Positions 34,331 through 44,031 of a stretch of DNA of 58,315 nt are shown one piece after another (within the stretch, counting starts at the first letter, position 1; each line of letters starts with the position of its first letter). The position numbers and the translations under genes are program-made. The stretch is taken from NCBI GenBank assembly GCA_017516765.1, contig JAFXBE010000013.1:1-58315 (forward strand), given 5' to 3'. Source of the DNA: Clostridia bacterium. GTDB taxonomy: Bacteria; Bacillota; Clostridia; Christensenellales; Aristaeellaceae. The notes under the pieces were generated by a model. The model ran no database searches, was not told the origin of the DNA, and saw nothing but the letters and a program-made list of their open reading frames with translations.

Positions 34331-36946
34331 ATGGCAAGACATGTAAAGTTCAAAATGAAGCCCAGGGAATCGTATTCCTACAGCATGCGAAACCGCTGCA
34401 TTATCATGCTGGTGTTTATTGCAGCCATCACCATCTATCTCTTTACCGGCCTGATCAACCTGCAGCTGTCCTCCGGCGATGAATATGCCGAGAAGGCGGT
34501 CAGCAAACGAACCACTACCATCACCCTGCGCGGCAGCCGCGGTATGATCACCGACGCGGATGCGGTTATCCTTGCGATGGACGAACCTATTTACAACGTT
34601 ACCTTCTACCGCGATGCCAGCCAGAACAGCCAGCAGGAATACGCCGCCTTTACCCAGTCGATCGTCGATACCATCGAAATTATCGAAATGGGCGGCAACG
34701 AGCTGGATGTATCCTTCGTGATCGAGCGGGACGAAAACACCGGCGAGTGGAAATTCAATTTCGGCAGCGGCGTCAGCGAAGCGGTGCTGCAGACCCGCGA
34801 AAATCAGTGGCGCAGCAACAACTACTTTACCGTTACCAGTGTGCCCACCGCAGCCGATGCCATGGTCAAGCTGAAAAGCCGCTACAAGATCGCCAATTCG
34901 GTGGAGGAGCGGGAGGCTAACCGAAAGGCTGCGGAGGAAGCAGACCGCACCTATGTGGACGACATCATTCTGGATGAAGAGACCATGCTCAAGGTGCTGG
35001 CGGTCTATTCCGAAATGCAGATGAACCTGTTCAACTCCCAGCCCATCGTCATTGCAGAGGACGTGCCCTATGAAACGGTCATCCGTATCGAGACCCGTTC
35101 CATGCAGCTGCCGGGTATGGAGGTCGCCATCGGCACCAAGCGCGTTTACCCCCGCAGTACCTTGGCAGCCCAGGTGATCGGCTACATGGGCGCTATCCCC
35201 TCCACTGCCAAGTGGCGCGAGCTGGAACCCAAGGGCTATAAGTTTTCCGACACCATCGGCGTGGACGGCATCGAAGCCTCCATGGAAGACTGGCTTACCC
35301 AGAACAGCGACCTGCGCCAGGGTTACCGGGAGGTAGAGCGCGACCGTGTGGGTAAGATCACCCGCGAGCTCAGCTATACAGAGCCCGAGGACGGCGATAA
35401 CGTTAAGCTGACCATCCGCGCCAGCTACCAGAAGCAGGCGGAGCGAGCCCTCGCCAAGAATGTTGCCTCCACCCGAGAGGTGCAGGAAGACAAGCTGATG
35501 AACGCCAAATGGCTCGATTCCAACAAGGTGGATATTGAAAACCGCAACTGGGAGAAATATCCCCTGTCCCTTGCCGAGCGCGCCGCCATGATGGTTGTGG
35601 ATATGGAGGGGCGTACGCTGGCGATGGCCAATTATCCCACCTTCGATCTCAATGCCCTTGTGGAGGGCGGCGATGCCAGCGCGGAGATCCTGATGGATAC
35701 CCGTAACGTGCTGATGAACTACAACATCCACGCCCGCGGTACCCCGGGTTCCATTTTCAAAATGGTATCCTCTCTGGGCGCGATGATGGAGGGCGAATTG
35801 CTGCCCAACGAGACCATCGATGATGGCGGCTACTTTATGCAGTACACCAGTGACCAGTCCACCGCCCCCAAGTGCTGGATCTCAGAATCCATGCGCTACA
35901 AGCACCAGCACCAGACCATTGTGCAGGGGCTTTCCAACAGCTGCAACTTCTTCTTCTACACGCTGGGGCACCGTCTGGGCGAGACCCGTATGTACCAGTA
36001 CGCCGCAGAATTCGGTCTTACCAGTAAAACCGGTCTGGATCTTCCCGGCGAAGAACGCAGCGTCGTGGGCAACCAGACCAGCCTGTACGATCCCGACAAG
36101 GCGATGGACGAAGCCTCGCAGGATACGGCTGTTCCCATCATCGTTTTCAACTCCATCAAGAAGCACCTGCGCAATCAGGGCGCCAGCCGCAACATCACCT
36201 ATGACGATGAGCGTCTCAACCGCTGCGTCAAACGGTTGATGGATATGGCCGTCAATACCGCGCAGGGCGACTGGGTCGTTTCCATGCGCCCCATTCTGAT
36301 GGAAGAATTGAACATGAGCCGGGAAATGGTCTATCTGCAGGCCGTTATCGGCGATACCTACAACTACCTCAACGATATCAAGTGGGGCGGCGGCCAGACC
36401 ATTCAGGTGGCGATCGGTCAGTCCATCACGGTGCTTACGCCGGCTGCGGTCAGCCGTTATGTTGCGGCGTTGGGCAACGGCGGCAGGGTCTATAATCTGA
36501 TGATCGTCGACTCCATCACATCGCCCGAGGGCGATATCATCAGCCAGCGTTCGCCGGTGCTTATGCACGAGTTCGGTCAGGGTGACCCGGAGAAGCAGGC
36601 GCAGGTGGAAGAGTACCTCTCCTACATTCTGAAGGGAATGGAGGGCGTAGTTGACGAGAGCGGTACCGCTGCCAAGTACTTCAGCAAATGGGACTACCGC
36701 AACGATGTCTGCGCGAAAACAGGAACCGCCGAGGTTACCACCATCGACCTTGAAAATAACGCGTGGTTCGTTATGCTGGCGCCCAAGGAAAAGCCGGAGA
36801 TCGCCGTGGTCGTGTTCATTCCCAGCGGCTATTCCGGCGGCGAAGCCAGCATGGCTGCCCGTGAATTCGTGGGCTGGTATATGGACCAGAAGACCCTGCG
36901 CACCACCAACCCCATTTTCCCCGCCGGCAATATGCTGGCTCCGTAA
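34331..36946 (+). CDS. mrdA: Penicillin-binding protein 2 (elongation transpeptidase)
   Basis: An 871-residue class B PBP that cross-links peptidoglycan with RodA. Membrane anchor at 22-42, then RGSRGMITDADAVILA of the pedestal, a dimerisation domain, and the transpeptidase with S474-x-x-K477 (PGSIFKM), SNSCN, and KTGTAE at 797-802. It is long for the family because of charged insertions near 150-260. AAAGGAG lies five to six bases upstream. It shares a transcript with mreBCD, minD and rodA. Confidence 0.95.
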   Translation: MARHVKFKMKPRESYSYSMRNRCIIMLVFIAAITIYLFTGLINLQLSSGDEYAEKAVSKRTTTITLRGSRGMITDADAVILAMDEPIYNVTFYRDASQNSQQEYAAFTQSIVDTIEIIEMGGNELDVSFVIERDENTGEWKFNFGSGVSEAVLQTRENQWRSNNYFTVTSVPTAADAMVKLKSRYKIANSVEEREANRKAAEEADRTYVDDIILDEETMLKVLAVYSEMQMNLFNSQPIVIAEDVPYETVIRIETRSMQLPGMEVAIGTKRVYPRSTLAAQVIGYMGAIPSTAKWRELEPKGYKFSDTIGVDGIEASMEDWLTQNSDLRQGYREVERDRVGKITRELSYTEPEDGDNVKLTIRASYQKQAERALAKNVASTREVQEDKLMNAKWLDSNKVDIENRNWEKYPLSLAERAAMMVVDMEGRTLAMANYPTFDLNALVEGGDASAEILMDTRNVLMNYNIHARGTPGSIFKMVSSLGAMMEGELLPNETIDDGGYFMQYTSDQSTAPKCWISESMRYKHQHQTIVQGLSNSCNFFFYTLGHRLGETRMYQYAAEFGLTSKTGLDLPGEERSVVGNQTSLYDPDKAMDEASQDTAVPIIVFNSIKKHLRNQGASRNITYDDERLNRCVKRLMDMAVNTAQGDWVVSMRPILMEELNMSREMVYLQAVIGDTYNYLNDIKWGGGQTIQVAIGQSITVLTPAAVSRYVAALGNGGRVYNLMIVDSITSPEGDIISQRSPVLMHEFGQGDPEKQAQVEEYLSYILKGMEGVVDESGTAAKYFSKWDYRNDVCAKTGTAEVTTIDLENNAWFVMLAPKEKPEIAVVVFIPSGYSGGEASMAAREFVGWYMDQKTLRTTNPIFPAGNMLAP

Positions 36947-36969
36947 CCGTACAGAAGGGAGCAATACCA

Positions 36970-37740
36970 ATGAGTCAATCCTGGCTGATTCTTTCCGGCA
37001 AGGGCGGCGTGGGCAAGACCATGCTTACGGCATCGCTGGGCATTGCGCTGGCAAAGCGCGGGCTGAAGTGCTGCTGTGTGGATGCAGACCTTGGCCTGCG
37101 CGATCTGGATCTGCTGCTGGGCATGGAAAACAACGTGGTTTTCGATATGCTGGATGTGGCGCGCAAGGATTGCAAATTGAAGTATGCTCTTTTGCAGCAT
37201 CACCGTTTCGAAGACCTGAGTCTGCTGCCGGCTTCCCAGAGCGGCTCCTCCAAAGATCTGGATGATGAGACCTTCCGCAAGATCGTCGGCAAGCTGAAGA
37301 AACGGGCGGGTTATGTACTAACCGATGCACCTGCCGGTGTGGAGCGGGGGCTTAAGAACCTGCTGCCCGGCAGCGATTACAGCATTCTCGTCACCACCCC
37401 GGATGATGTATCCATCCGCAATGCAGAAAGGGTGCTTGCGCTTCTGGATGAAAAGCACCGCCCCCGTCCCATGCTGGTGGTCAACCGCGTGGTTACCGAT
37501 CTGGTGCTGAAGGGGGATATGTACAGTCCGCAGACTGTCGCCAATGTGCTGGATGTTCCGCTGCTGGGCTACATTCCCGAGGACCGGGCGGTGGTGGCTG
37601 CCCTGAGCCGCCACGAGAGCTTTATGGATCTGGACAACCCTGCTTCGCAGGCGGTGGACAGGATCTGCAGACGTTTTCTGGGCGAGTATGTTCCCCTTCC
37701 CGAGATGACCCGAAAACGCAGGTGGTTCTTTAAGAAATAA
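36970..37740 (+). CDS. minD: MinD-type cell division ATPase
   Basis: A 256-residue ParA/MinD ATPase. The deviant Walker A is KGGVGKT (11-17) with the signature lysine, followed by DADLGLRDLDLLLG and the switch region LTDAPAGVE. The C-terminus ends RKRRWFFKK, a short amphipathic membrane-targeting helix like that of MinD. No minC or minE is present, although clostridial operons usually place them on either side. It may work with another partner or have partners elsewhere. Confidence 0.9.
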   Translation: MSQSWLILSGKGGVGKTMLTASLGIALAKRGLKCCCVDADLGLRDLDLLLGMENNVVFDMLDVARKDCKLKYALLQHHRFEDLSLLPASQSGSSKDLDDETFRKIVGKLKKRAGYVLTDAPAGVERGLKNLLPGSDYSILVTTPDDVSIRNAERVLALLDEKHRPRPMLVVNRVVTDLVLKGDMYSPQTVANVLDVPLLGYIPEDRAVVAALSRHESFMDLDNPASQAVDRICRRFLGEYVPLPEMTRKRRWFFKK

Positions 37741-37758
37741 AGGAGGAACCGGACATTC

Positions 37759-39039
37759 ATGAGAATTGGTGAATCCCGGCATTCCCGCGCGCACGTGGAC
37801 TGGGTGCTGATCATTCTGGTGTTCACACTTTCCGCTTTCGGCGTGCTCGCGGTTACGGTCGCAACGTTCTCTACGACCTCCGTGGCAGATGATAACCTGC
37901 TCAACAACATTGTTTCGTCCTACTACGGACAGCGGCAGGGCATCTTTTTCTTCGTTTCCATGGTGGCAATCGGCGTTATGCTGGCCATCCCCTACGAGCT
38001 GATCCGCCGCTACAGCATGCTCATCTACATCGGCGCCTGTGGTCTGCTGGGCGTGGCCCTTGCCGGTGAGGCAGCCGGCGTTAAGGCATGGATCGATATC
38101 ATCTGGGGCTATACATTGCAGCCCTCGGAATTCGTGAAGCTGGCCTGTATCGTGGTTACCGCCAAATATCTGGAGAATACCAACAATCCCATGGGCACCT
38201 TTAGGGACAGTATCCGCATTGCTCTGCTGGTGGGCTTTCCGTGGCTGCTTACGCTTGCGCAGGGCGAAATGGGTTCCGTTATCGTTATGGTGTTCGTTTT
38301 CGCCGTGATGATGTTTTTCGGCGGTATCCGCTACCGCATCATCGCAGGCGTTGCGGTCGTAGCGGTGCTTGCGGTAGCGCTGGTGATGGGTTATGCGCTC
38401 TCCAGCGGTTCGGACAGCTACCGTCTGATGCGTATTCTCAGCTTCATCGATCCCAGCGTGGACGAGGCAGCCAGCTATCAGGTATCTCAGTCCAAGATCG
38501 CCATCGGCTCCGGCGGGTGGGACGGCATCGGCACCTTTGTGCCGGGCAGCTTCAGTCAGCTGGACTATGTGCCCGAAGACTGGACAGACTTTATCTTCTC
38601 CACCATCGGTGAAGCCTTCGGCTTTGTGGGCTGCGCTCTGGTGATCCTGTGCTATCTGGCGATCATTCTGCGTATGCTGTATCTGGCTATGTATACCCAT
38701 AACCGCTTTGGTCAGATGTGCATTATCGGCGTTATGGCCATGATGCTGTTCCACGTTCTGGAGAATGTGGGCATGACCACCGGTCTGACCCCCGTAACCG
38801 GCATCCCGCTGCCGTTCCTCAGCTACGGCGGCAGTAACCTGCTCACCAATATGGTAGGTATCGGTCTGGTGCTGAACGTAGTACGAAACCGCAGCATCAC
38901 CCATGTGTCGGAATACGGCACACAGATCTTCCAGATAGCCAAGCCGAAGGAAGAAGAGAAGAAAACCAAGAGAAGCGTTTTCGCCGGTTTTGGCAAGGGA
39001 AGAAAGGCTGAACCCAAGATGCCGGATCCGACGGAATGA
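37759..39039 (+). CDS. rodA: RodA-type SEDS peptidoglycan polymerase
   Basis: A 426-residue polytopic protein (about ten helices) of the SEDS family, a peptidoglycan glycosyltransferase. The signature LPFLSYGGSNLLTNMVGIGL near the end, the LQPSEFVKLACIV segment and the catalytic-loop region FVPEDWTDFIFSTIGEAFG (split over the loop) are clear. The placement after mrdA in the mre operon favours RodA over FtsW or SpoVE. The C-terminal 40 residues are a charged tail. AGGAGG precedes the start. Confidence 0.93.
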   Translation: MRIGESRHSRAHVDWVLIILVFTLSAFGVLAVTVATFSTTSVADDNLLNNIVSSYYGQRQGIFFFVSMVAIGVMLAIPYELIRRYSMLIYIGACGLLGVALAGEAAGVKAWIDIIWGYTLQPSEFVKLACIVVTAKYLENTNNPMGTFRDSIRIALLVGFPWLLTLAQGEMGSVIVMVFVFAVMMFFGGIRYRIIAGVAVVAVLAVALVMGYALSSGSDSYRLMRILSFIDPSVDEAASYQVSQSKIAIGSGGWDGIGTFVPGSFSQLDYVPEDWTDFIFSTIGEAFGFVGCALVILCYLAIILRMLYLAMYTHNRFGQMCIIGVMAMMLFHVLENVGMTTGLTPVTGIPLPFLSYGGSNLLTNMVGIGLVLNVVRNRSITHVSEYGTQIFQIAKPKEEEKKTKRSVFAGFGKGRKAEPKMPDPTE

Positions 39040-39066
39040 TCCTGTTATGCAGAGGAGGGAAGATAC

Positions 39067-40125
39067 ATGAAACTGCTGAAGAAGATCGCTGTGCTGTTTG
39101 CACTGGTTCTGGTGCCGGTGATACTGGCGGTGGTTTTGCTGGCGGGCTATCTGAGCCTGACCGAATACCGTCCCGGCGAGGTTGAGACGCTTCCGGTAAC
39201 GCTGTCTGCCCTCCGGCAGGTTCCCGCCGTTGGCGAAAGGCTGACGGCAGTCACCTTCAACACCGGCTATGCCGGGCTTGATCGTACGCAGGACTTTGTG
39301 ATGGATGGCGGAAAACGCGCACGCCCCGACAGCGAAGAGGCGGTGCGGGACAATATGGCAGCCATGCTGAGCGTGCTGGATTCCGCAGGGGCGCAGATCG
39401 TTCTTTTGCAGGAAGTGGATGCGCCCTCTGCCCGTACCTTCCGGATCGACCAAATGGATTATTACCGCCGCGGGCTTGCCATGAATGCCGCTATGGCGTA
39501 CAACTACAAATGTGAATTCGTCCCCTTTCCATGGCCGCCCATCGGTAAAGTGCAAAGCGGTCTCGTTACCCTTACCGAGCTGGATGTGACCAAAGCAGAG
39601 CGCGTAAGCCTGCCGGTGCCTTTTTCCTGGCCTTTGCGGATCGCCAACCTGAAGCGTTGCCTGTTGGTGGAACGTGTGCCCGTGGAGAACACGGAGAAGG
39701 AACTGGTCATTATCAATCTGCATCTGGAAGCGTATGACGACGGTACGGGCAGAGAAGCGCAGATGAACCGGCTGATCGGTCTGATGGAAGAGGAACGGAA
39801 TAAAGGCAACTATGTGATCGCCGGGGGCGATTTCAACGCTGTTTTCCCGGATGCGCCCGCCACGCCTGCCGTGGAACCCGACGGCTGGCAGCCGCAGACG
39901 CTTCCGGAACTGCCCACGGGCTTCAGCTATGCATACGATGCAGGCAGTCCCACCTGCCGCAGCTTGTCCAAACCCTATTCGGGCAACCGCAGCCAGACCC
40001 AGTTCTATATCATTGACGGTTTTATCGTATCCGATAACCTGAAGGTGAATCATGTGGAAACGCTGGATCTGAATTTCCGCAACAGTGATCACCACCCCGT
40101 GCTTTTGCAGGTGACCCTGCAATAA
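39067..40125 (+). CDS. Exported endonuclease/exonuclease/phosphatase-fold protein
   Basis: A 352-residue protein. Residues 1-32 form a signal anchor, followed by an EEP (DNase I-like) domain. Metal and catalytic motifs are FNTGYAG near 66, LLQEVD (E of the metal site), INLHLEAYDDG (H), GGDFNAVF (D, N) and the terminal SDHHPVLL (D, H). Extracytoplasmic members include phosphodiesterases, sphingomyelinases and nucleases; which applies here is unclear. It is preceded by GAGGGAAG, nine bases before the ATG, and closes the run after rodA. Confidence 0.85.
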   Translation: MKLLKKIAVLFALVLVPVILAVVLLAGYLSLTEYRPGEVETLPVTLSALRQVPAVGERLTAVTFNTGYAGLDRTQDFVMDGGKRARPDSEEAVRDNMAAMLSVLDSAGAQIVLLQEVDAPSARTFRIDQMDYYRRGLAMNAAMAYNYKCEFVPFPWPPIGKVQSGLVTLTELDVTKAERVSLPVPFSWPLRIANLKRCLLVERVPVENTEKELVIINLHLEAYDDGTGREAQMNRLIGLMEEERNKGNYVIAGGDFNAVFPDAPATPAVEPDGWQPQTLPELPTGFSYAYDAGSPTCRSLSKPYSGNRSQTQFYIIDGFIVSDNLKVNHVETLDLNFRNSDHHPVLLQVTLQ

Positions 40126-40149
40126 GCTGTCTGCCAAAGGAGAAAACCT

Positions 40150-40194
40150 ATGAGACAGAACGAAACCTGCGTGCCGCACGCTATGCGGCCATGA
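40150..40194 (+). CDS. Possible 14-residue leader peptide for the ABC exporter
   Basis: An ATG seven bases after a very good AAAGGAG opens 14 codons (MRQNETCVPHAMRP) and stops at TGA. It lies 100 bases before a heterodimeric ABC exporter. Its last codons are part of a hairpin (GCCGCA / TGCGGC). In Bacillus the related exporter BmrCD is controlled by ribosome stalling in a leader, bmrB; this one is much shorter and not homologous. It could equally be a chance frame. Confidence 0.4.
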   Translation: MRQNETCVPHAMRP

Positions 40195-40215
40195 CAGATG
40201 CGGGCTGAACCCGCA
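40173..40215 (+). promoter_or_regulatory. Candidate attenuator with mutually exclusive hairpins
   Basis: Four arms occur in order: GCCGCA (40173), TGCGGC (40184), TGCGGG (40199) and CCCGCA (40210). Arms 1-2 and 3-4 form two 6-bp hairpins, but arms 1-3 or 2-4 can pair instead. The first pair overlaps the end of the leader frame. There is no long U-tract after the last arm (ACGCTTTCG), so a Rho-independent stop is uncertain. Confidence 0.35.
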
Positions 40216-40294
40216 ACGCTTTCGTACCTTGTGAATCATCTCCCTGCCGAACAATGTATCGCCGCAGGGGCAAGAAAAAGGAAGAGAAATCAAC

Positions 40295-42130
40295 ATGCAG
40301 CAAAATGAAAACAAAACCAAAACCCCGCTGCGCAGGAAAGCAGCGCTTTTGTGGCGCTTTCTCAAGGGCAGCAAGGGCTTCTTTGTCGTCAGCATGTTCA
40401 CCACTGCGCTGGCAGCGCTGATGGACATGCTCACCCCCCAGATCGTCCGTATGGCGGTGGATAACGTGGTGGGCAATACCGATACAACTTACGCCGACTG
40501 GATCATGTCGCTGGTGAACCGCGTGGGCGGCTTTGCCTACCTGCGGGATCATCTGTGGATCCTTGCGGTGGCGGTGGCGCTGGTGGCACTGGTTAAGGTG
40601 GCGGCGCAGTACGCTTTCCGCATCAGCAACACCATGGGTACCGAAACGCTGGTCAAGACCATGCGGGATTCTGTGTTCGTCCACATTGAGCATCTGCCCT
40701 TCAACTGGCATATGCAGAACCGCACCGGCGACATCATCCAGCGGTGCACCTCCGATATCGATACCACCCGCAATTTCGTTTCCGAGCAGATGACCAACCT
40801 GCTGCGCATCGTTATTCTGCTCGCGCTGAGCATGGTGTTCATGCTGGGCATGAATGTTTCCCTTACGCTCATCGCCCTTGCACCCATGCCGGTGATCATC
40901 CTCTACTCGGTGCTGTTCCACAACCGGCTGCACAAGGGCTTCAAGGCCTGCGACGAAAGCGAGGGCAAGCTCTCTGCCATGGCGCAGGAAAACCTGACCG
41001 GCGTCCGCGTTGTGCGTGCTTTCGGGCGGGAACGCTACGAGAAGGATCGTTTTGAAAACCACAACGAGGAATATACCGGTCTGTGGATCAAGCTGGGCAG
41101 ACTGATGAGCTCCTTCTGGGCTTCTTCCGATGTGCTCAGTGGTCTGCAGGTGATGCTGGTGGTCATCTTCGGTGCAGTGATGTGTGTACGCGGCGATATG
41201 ACTGCGGGCTCCTACATTGCTTTCCTCAGCTATAATGGCATGCTGGTATGGCCCATCCGCCAGCTGGGGCGTATGATCTCCGAAATGAGCAAGGCGGGTG
41301 TTGCGGTCGACCGCATCAGCTACATCATGGAATCGCCCGTGGAGAAGGATAAGCCCGATGCTGTCTGCCCCGAGCTGACCGGCGATATCTGCTTTGAGCA
41401 TGTGGATTTTGCCTACGAGAACAGCCCCCACATTCTTCACGACATCCACTTTACCATGAAGGCGGGCACCACCCTTGGCATTCTGGGCGGCACCGGCAGC
41501 GGCAAATCCACCATGATGCTGCTTCTGGACAGGATGTACGACCTGCCCCCGGAAAACGGACGCATCACCATCGGCGGTGTGGATATCGCCGATATGAAGG
41601 CGGAGCATCTGCGCAGCCATATCGGTATGGTGCTGCAGGAGCCGTTCCTCTTCTCCCGCAGCCTGAAGGATAATATCGGCATCACCAACGACGGGCTTAC
41701 CCTGAGCGATATCCGCGAGGCTGCAAAAGCCGCCTGTCTGGATGAAGCCATCGAAGGCTTTGCCAAGGGCTACGATACCTTTGTGGGCGAGCGCGGCGTT
41801 ACCCTGTCGGGCGGTCAGAAGCAGCGCGCAGCCATTGCCCGTATGCTCACCCAGAATACCCCCATCATGATCTTTGACGACTCTCTTTCCGCCGTGGATA
41901 CCGAAACCGATGCCAAGATCCGCAAGGCTCTGGAAAAGCGTTTCGGCAGCGCCAGCATCATTCTGATTTCCCACCGCATCACCACGCTCAGCAAGGCCGA
42001 TCAGATCATCGTGCTGGATCGGGGCAGGATCGCGGAAATGGGTACCCATGACGAGCTGAAGTCCGCAGGCGGTATCTATCAGCGGATCTATGAGATCCAG
42101 TCTCCCTCCATGAAGGAGGTGGCACAGTAA
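40295..42130 (+). CDS. ABC exporter subunit 1 (degenerate ATPase site)
   Basis: A 611-residue half-transporter: six membrane helices (30-330), then an ATPase domain with Walker A GGTGSGKST, signature LSGGQKQR and H-loop ISHRIT. The Walker B reads IMIFDDSLSAVD, with Asp in place of the catalytic Glu. That change marks the first subunit of heterodimeric type IV exporters such as BmrC or TM287. The stop overlaps the next gene (TAATG). The substrate is probably a drug, lipid or peptide. Confidence 0.92.
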   Translation: MQQNENKTKTPLRRKAALLWRFLKGSKGFFVVSMFTTALAALMDMLTPQIVRMAVDNVVGNTDTTYADWIMSLVNRVGGFAYLRDHLWILAVAVALVALVKVAAQYAFRISNTMGTETLVKTMRDSVFVHIEHLPFNWHMQNRTGDIIQRCTSDIDTTRNFVSEQMTNLLRIVILLALSMVFMLGMNVSLTLIALAPMPVIILYSVLFHNRLHKGFKACDESEGKLSAMAQENLTGVRVVRAFGRERYEKDRFENHNEEYTGLWIKLGRLMSSFWASSDVLSGLQVMLVVIFGAVMCVRGDMTAGSYIAFLSYNGMLVWPIRQLGRMISEMSKAGVAVDRISYIMESPVEKDKPDAVCPELTGDICFEHVDFAYENSPHILHDIHFTMKAGTTLGILGGTGSGKSTMMLLLDRMYDLPPENGRITIGGVDIADMKAEHLRSHIGMVLQEPFLFSRSLKDNIGITNDGLTLSDIREAAKAACLDEAIEGFAKGYDTFVGERGVTLSGGQKQRAAIARMLTQNTPIMIFDDSLSAVDTETDAKIRKALEKRFGSASIILISHRITTLSKADQIIVLDRGRIAEMGTHDELKSAGGIYQRIYEIQSPSMKEVAQ

Positions 42131-43956
42131 TGAAAAATCAGAACAAAAAAGAAAAAGTAACCTCCCTGCCGTTTTTCGGCATTCCCAAGCTGCTGCCGTT
42201 TATGAAGAAGTACCGTGGAACCCTTGTGTTCATGGTGATCTGCGGTCTTGTCAGCACGGTGGTGGATATTCTGCTGCCCCAGTTTCAGGGCTATGCGCTG
42301 AACGAATACATCACCAAAGGTACTCTTGCCGGTCTGCCGTGGTTCATCATCGCCTATGTGGCAGCCATCGTGGTTTCGGCGCTTGCCTTCTTCAGCTCCG
42401 CCTCCAATGCCATGCGGGTGGAGGTAAGCATGAACAAGGATCTGCGCAATGCCGCCTTCGATCATCTGCAGACCCTGTCGTTTTCCTACTTTAACCAGAA
42501 CAGCGTGGGTTATATCCACGCCCGCGTGATGAGCGATACCAGCCGCATCGGTTCGCTCGTCAGCTGGACGATGATGGACAGCGTATGGCACATCAGCTAT
42601 CTGGTGGGCGCAGTGGCCGTAATGCTGGTGCTGAACACCCGCCTCGCCCTGATGGTTATCGCCATCCTGCCCCTGATCGTGATCCTGTTTTCTGTCTTCC
42701 AGAAGAAGCTGATCCGGGTCAACCGGGAGGTGCGCGAGATCAACTCCCAGATCACCTCCAACTTCAACGAGGGTATCACCGGTGCGAAAACCATCAAATC
42801 GCTGGTGATCGAAGACAAGATCCGGAACGATTTCGTGGACGATACCACCAAGATGCGCAAAAAGAGCGTACGGGCTGCCCATCTGCGCGGTCTGTTCGCT
42901 GCCACCATGAACCTTGCTTCCTCCATGGCGCTGGCCATCGTGCTGTGGCAGGGCGGTTATCTGGCGGCGGAGGAGGTCGGCACCTTCTCCATGTTCATGA
43001 GCTACGCTCAGGGCATGATGGAACCCGTCCGCTGGATCATTGACGCCATTTCCGACGTGATCACCACTCAGGTGAACATCGAACGCCTGATGCGCCTGAT
43101 CGAGACCAAGTCCGACGTGACCGACACCCCCGAGGTGATCGAGAAGTACGGCGACTCCTTTGACCCCAAGCGGGAAAACTGGGAAGAGATCAAGGGCGAT
43201 ATCGAATTCAAGGATGTCAGCTTCAAGTACCCCGATGGTGAGGAGTATGTGCTGGAGCACTTCAACCTGAAGATCCCCTTCGGTTCCAACATCGCCATCG
43301 TGGGCGAGACCGGCGCAGGCAAATCCACGCTGATCAATCTGGTGTGCCGCTTCTTTGAGCCCACCTCCGGGCAGGTGCTCATCGATGGGCGGGATGCCCG
43401 GGAGCGCTCCCAGCTGTGGCTGCACAGCGCCATCGGCTATGTGCTGCAAACACCCCACCTGTTCTCCGGTACCATCCGGGAAAACCTGCTCTATGGCAAC
43501 CCGAACGCCACGGAAGAGGAGATCGACCGTGCGCTCCGGCTGGTTTCTGCCGATAAGGTGGTCGCCCATCTGGAAAAAGGGCTGGACAGCGATGTGGGCG
43601 AGGGCGGCGATCTGCTCTCCACCGGCGAAAAACAGCTCATTTCCTTTGCCCGCGCCATTCTGGCAGATCCCCGCATTCTGGTGCTGGACGAGGCCACTGC
43701 TTCGGTGGATACCATCACCGAGCAGAAGATCCAGTCTGCCATCGATACCATTATTGCCGGGCGTACCTCGCTGGTGGTGGCACACCGTCTGTCCACCATC
43801 CGTAATGCAGACTTGATCCTTGTGGTGCGCGACGGCAAGATCATCGAGCAGGGCAACCACGATCAGCTGCTGGAAAAGAAGGGGCATTATTACAACCTGT
43901 ACACCCGTCAGTACGAGGACGAAGCCACCGGCGCACTGCTTGCCGGACAGGTGTAA
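42130..43956 (+). CDS. ABC exporter subunit 2 (canonical Walker B)
   Basis: A 608-residue half-transporter paired with the preceding gene: six membrane helices, Walker A GETGAGKST, Walker B ILVLDEATASVD with the catalytic Glu, and H-loop VAHRLST. Its signature is LSTGEKQ, not LSGGQ, so the one competent site would use this Walker B with the signature of subunit 1. The start overlaps the previous stop by one base, and a strong terminator follows. Confidence 0.92.
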   Translation: MKNQNKKEKVTSLPFFGIPKLLPFMKKYRGTLVFMVICGLVSTVVDILLPQFQGYALNEYITKGTLAGLPWFIIAYVAAIVVSALAFFSSASNAMRVEVSMNKDLRNAAFDHLQTLSFSYFNQNSVGYIHARVMSDTSRIGSLVSWTMMDSVWHISYLVGAVAVMLVLNTRLALMVIAILPLIVILFSVFQKKLIRVNREVREINSQITSNFNEGITGAKTIKSLVIEDKIRNDFVDDTTKMRKKSVRAAHLRGLFAATMNLASSMALAIVLWQGGYLAAEEVGTFSMFMSYAQGMMEPVRWIIDAISDVITTQVNIERLMRLIETKSDVTDTPEVIEKYGDSFDPKRENWEEIKGDIEFKDVSFKYPDGEEYVLEHFNLKIPFGSNIAIVGETGAGKSTLINLVCRFFEPTSGQVLIDGRDARERSQLWLHSAIGYVLQTPHLFSGTIRENLLYGNPNATEEEIDRALRLVSADKVVAHLEKGLDSDVGEGGDLLSTGEKQLISFARAILADPRILVLDEATASVDTITEQKIQSAIDTIIAGRTSLVVAHRLSTIRNADLILVVRDGKIIEQGNHDQLLEKKGHYYNLYTRQYEDEATGALLAGQV

Positions 43957-43982
43957 GCCATTGATCCATCCCTGACGGAATG

Positions 43983-44023
43983 CATCCCCTGCAGGGCATA
44001 GCCTCTGCAGGGGATGTTTTTGT
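43983..44023 (+). terminator. Terminator of the ABC exporter operon
   Basis: A perfect 12-bp stem CATCCCCTGCAG (43983-43994) / CTGCAGGGGATG (44005-44016) is followed by TTTTTG. Confidence 0.85.
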
Positions 44024-44031
44024 TCAAGAAA

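Noticed and set aside
37318..40476. Antisense open frame of 1052 codons opposite minD, rodA and the EEP gene
   Set aside because: Rich in His/Gln/Gly, no family match, no ribosome site; explained by the GC-rich codon bias of the real genes on the + strand.
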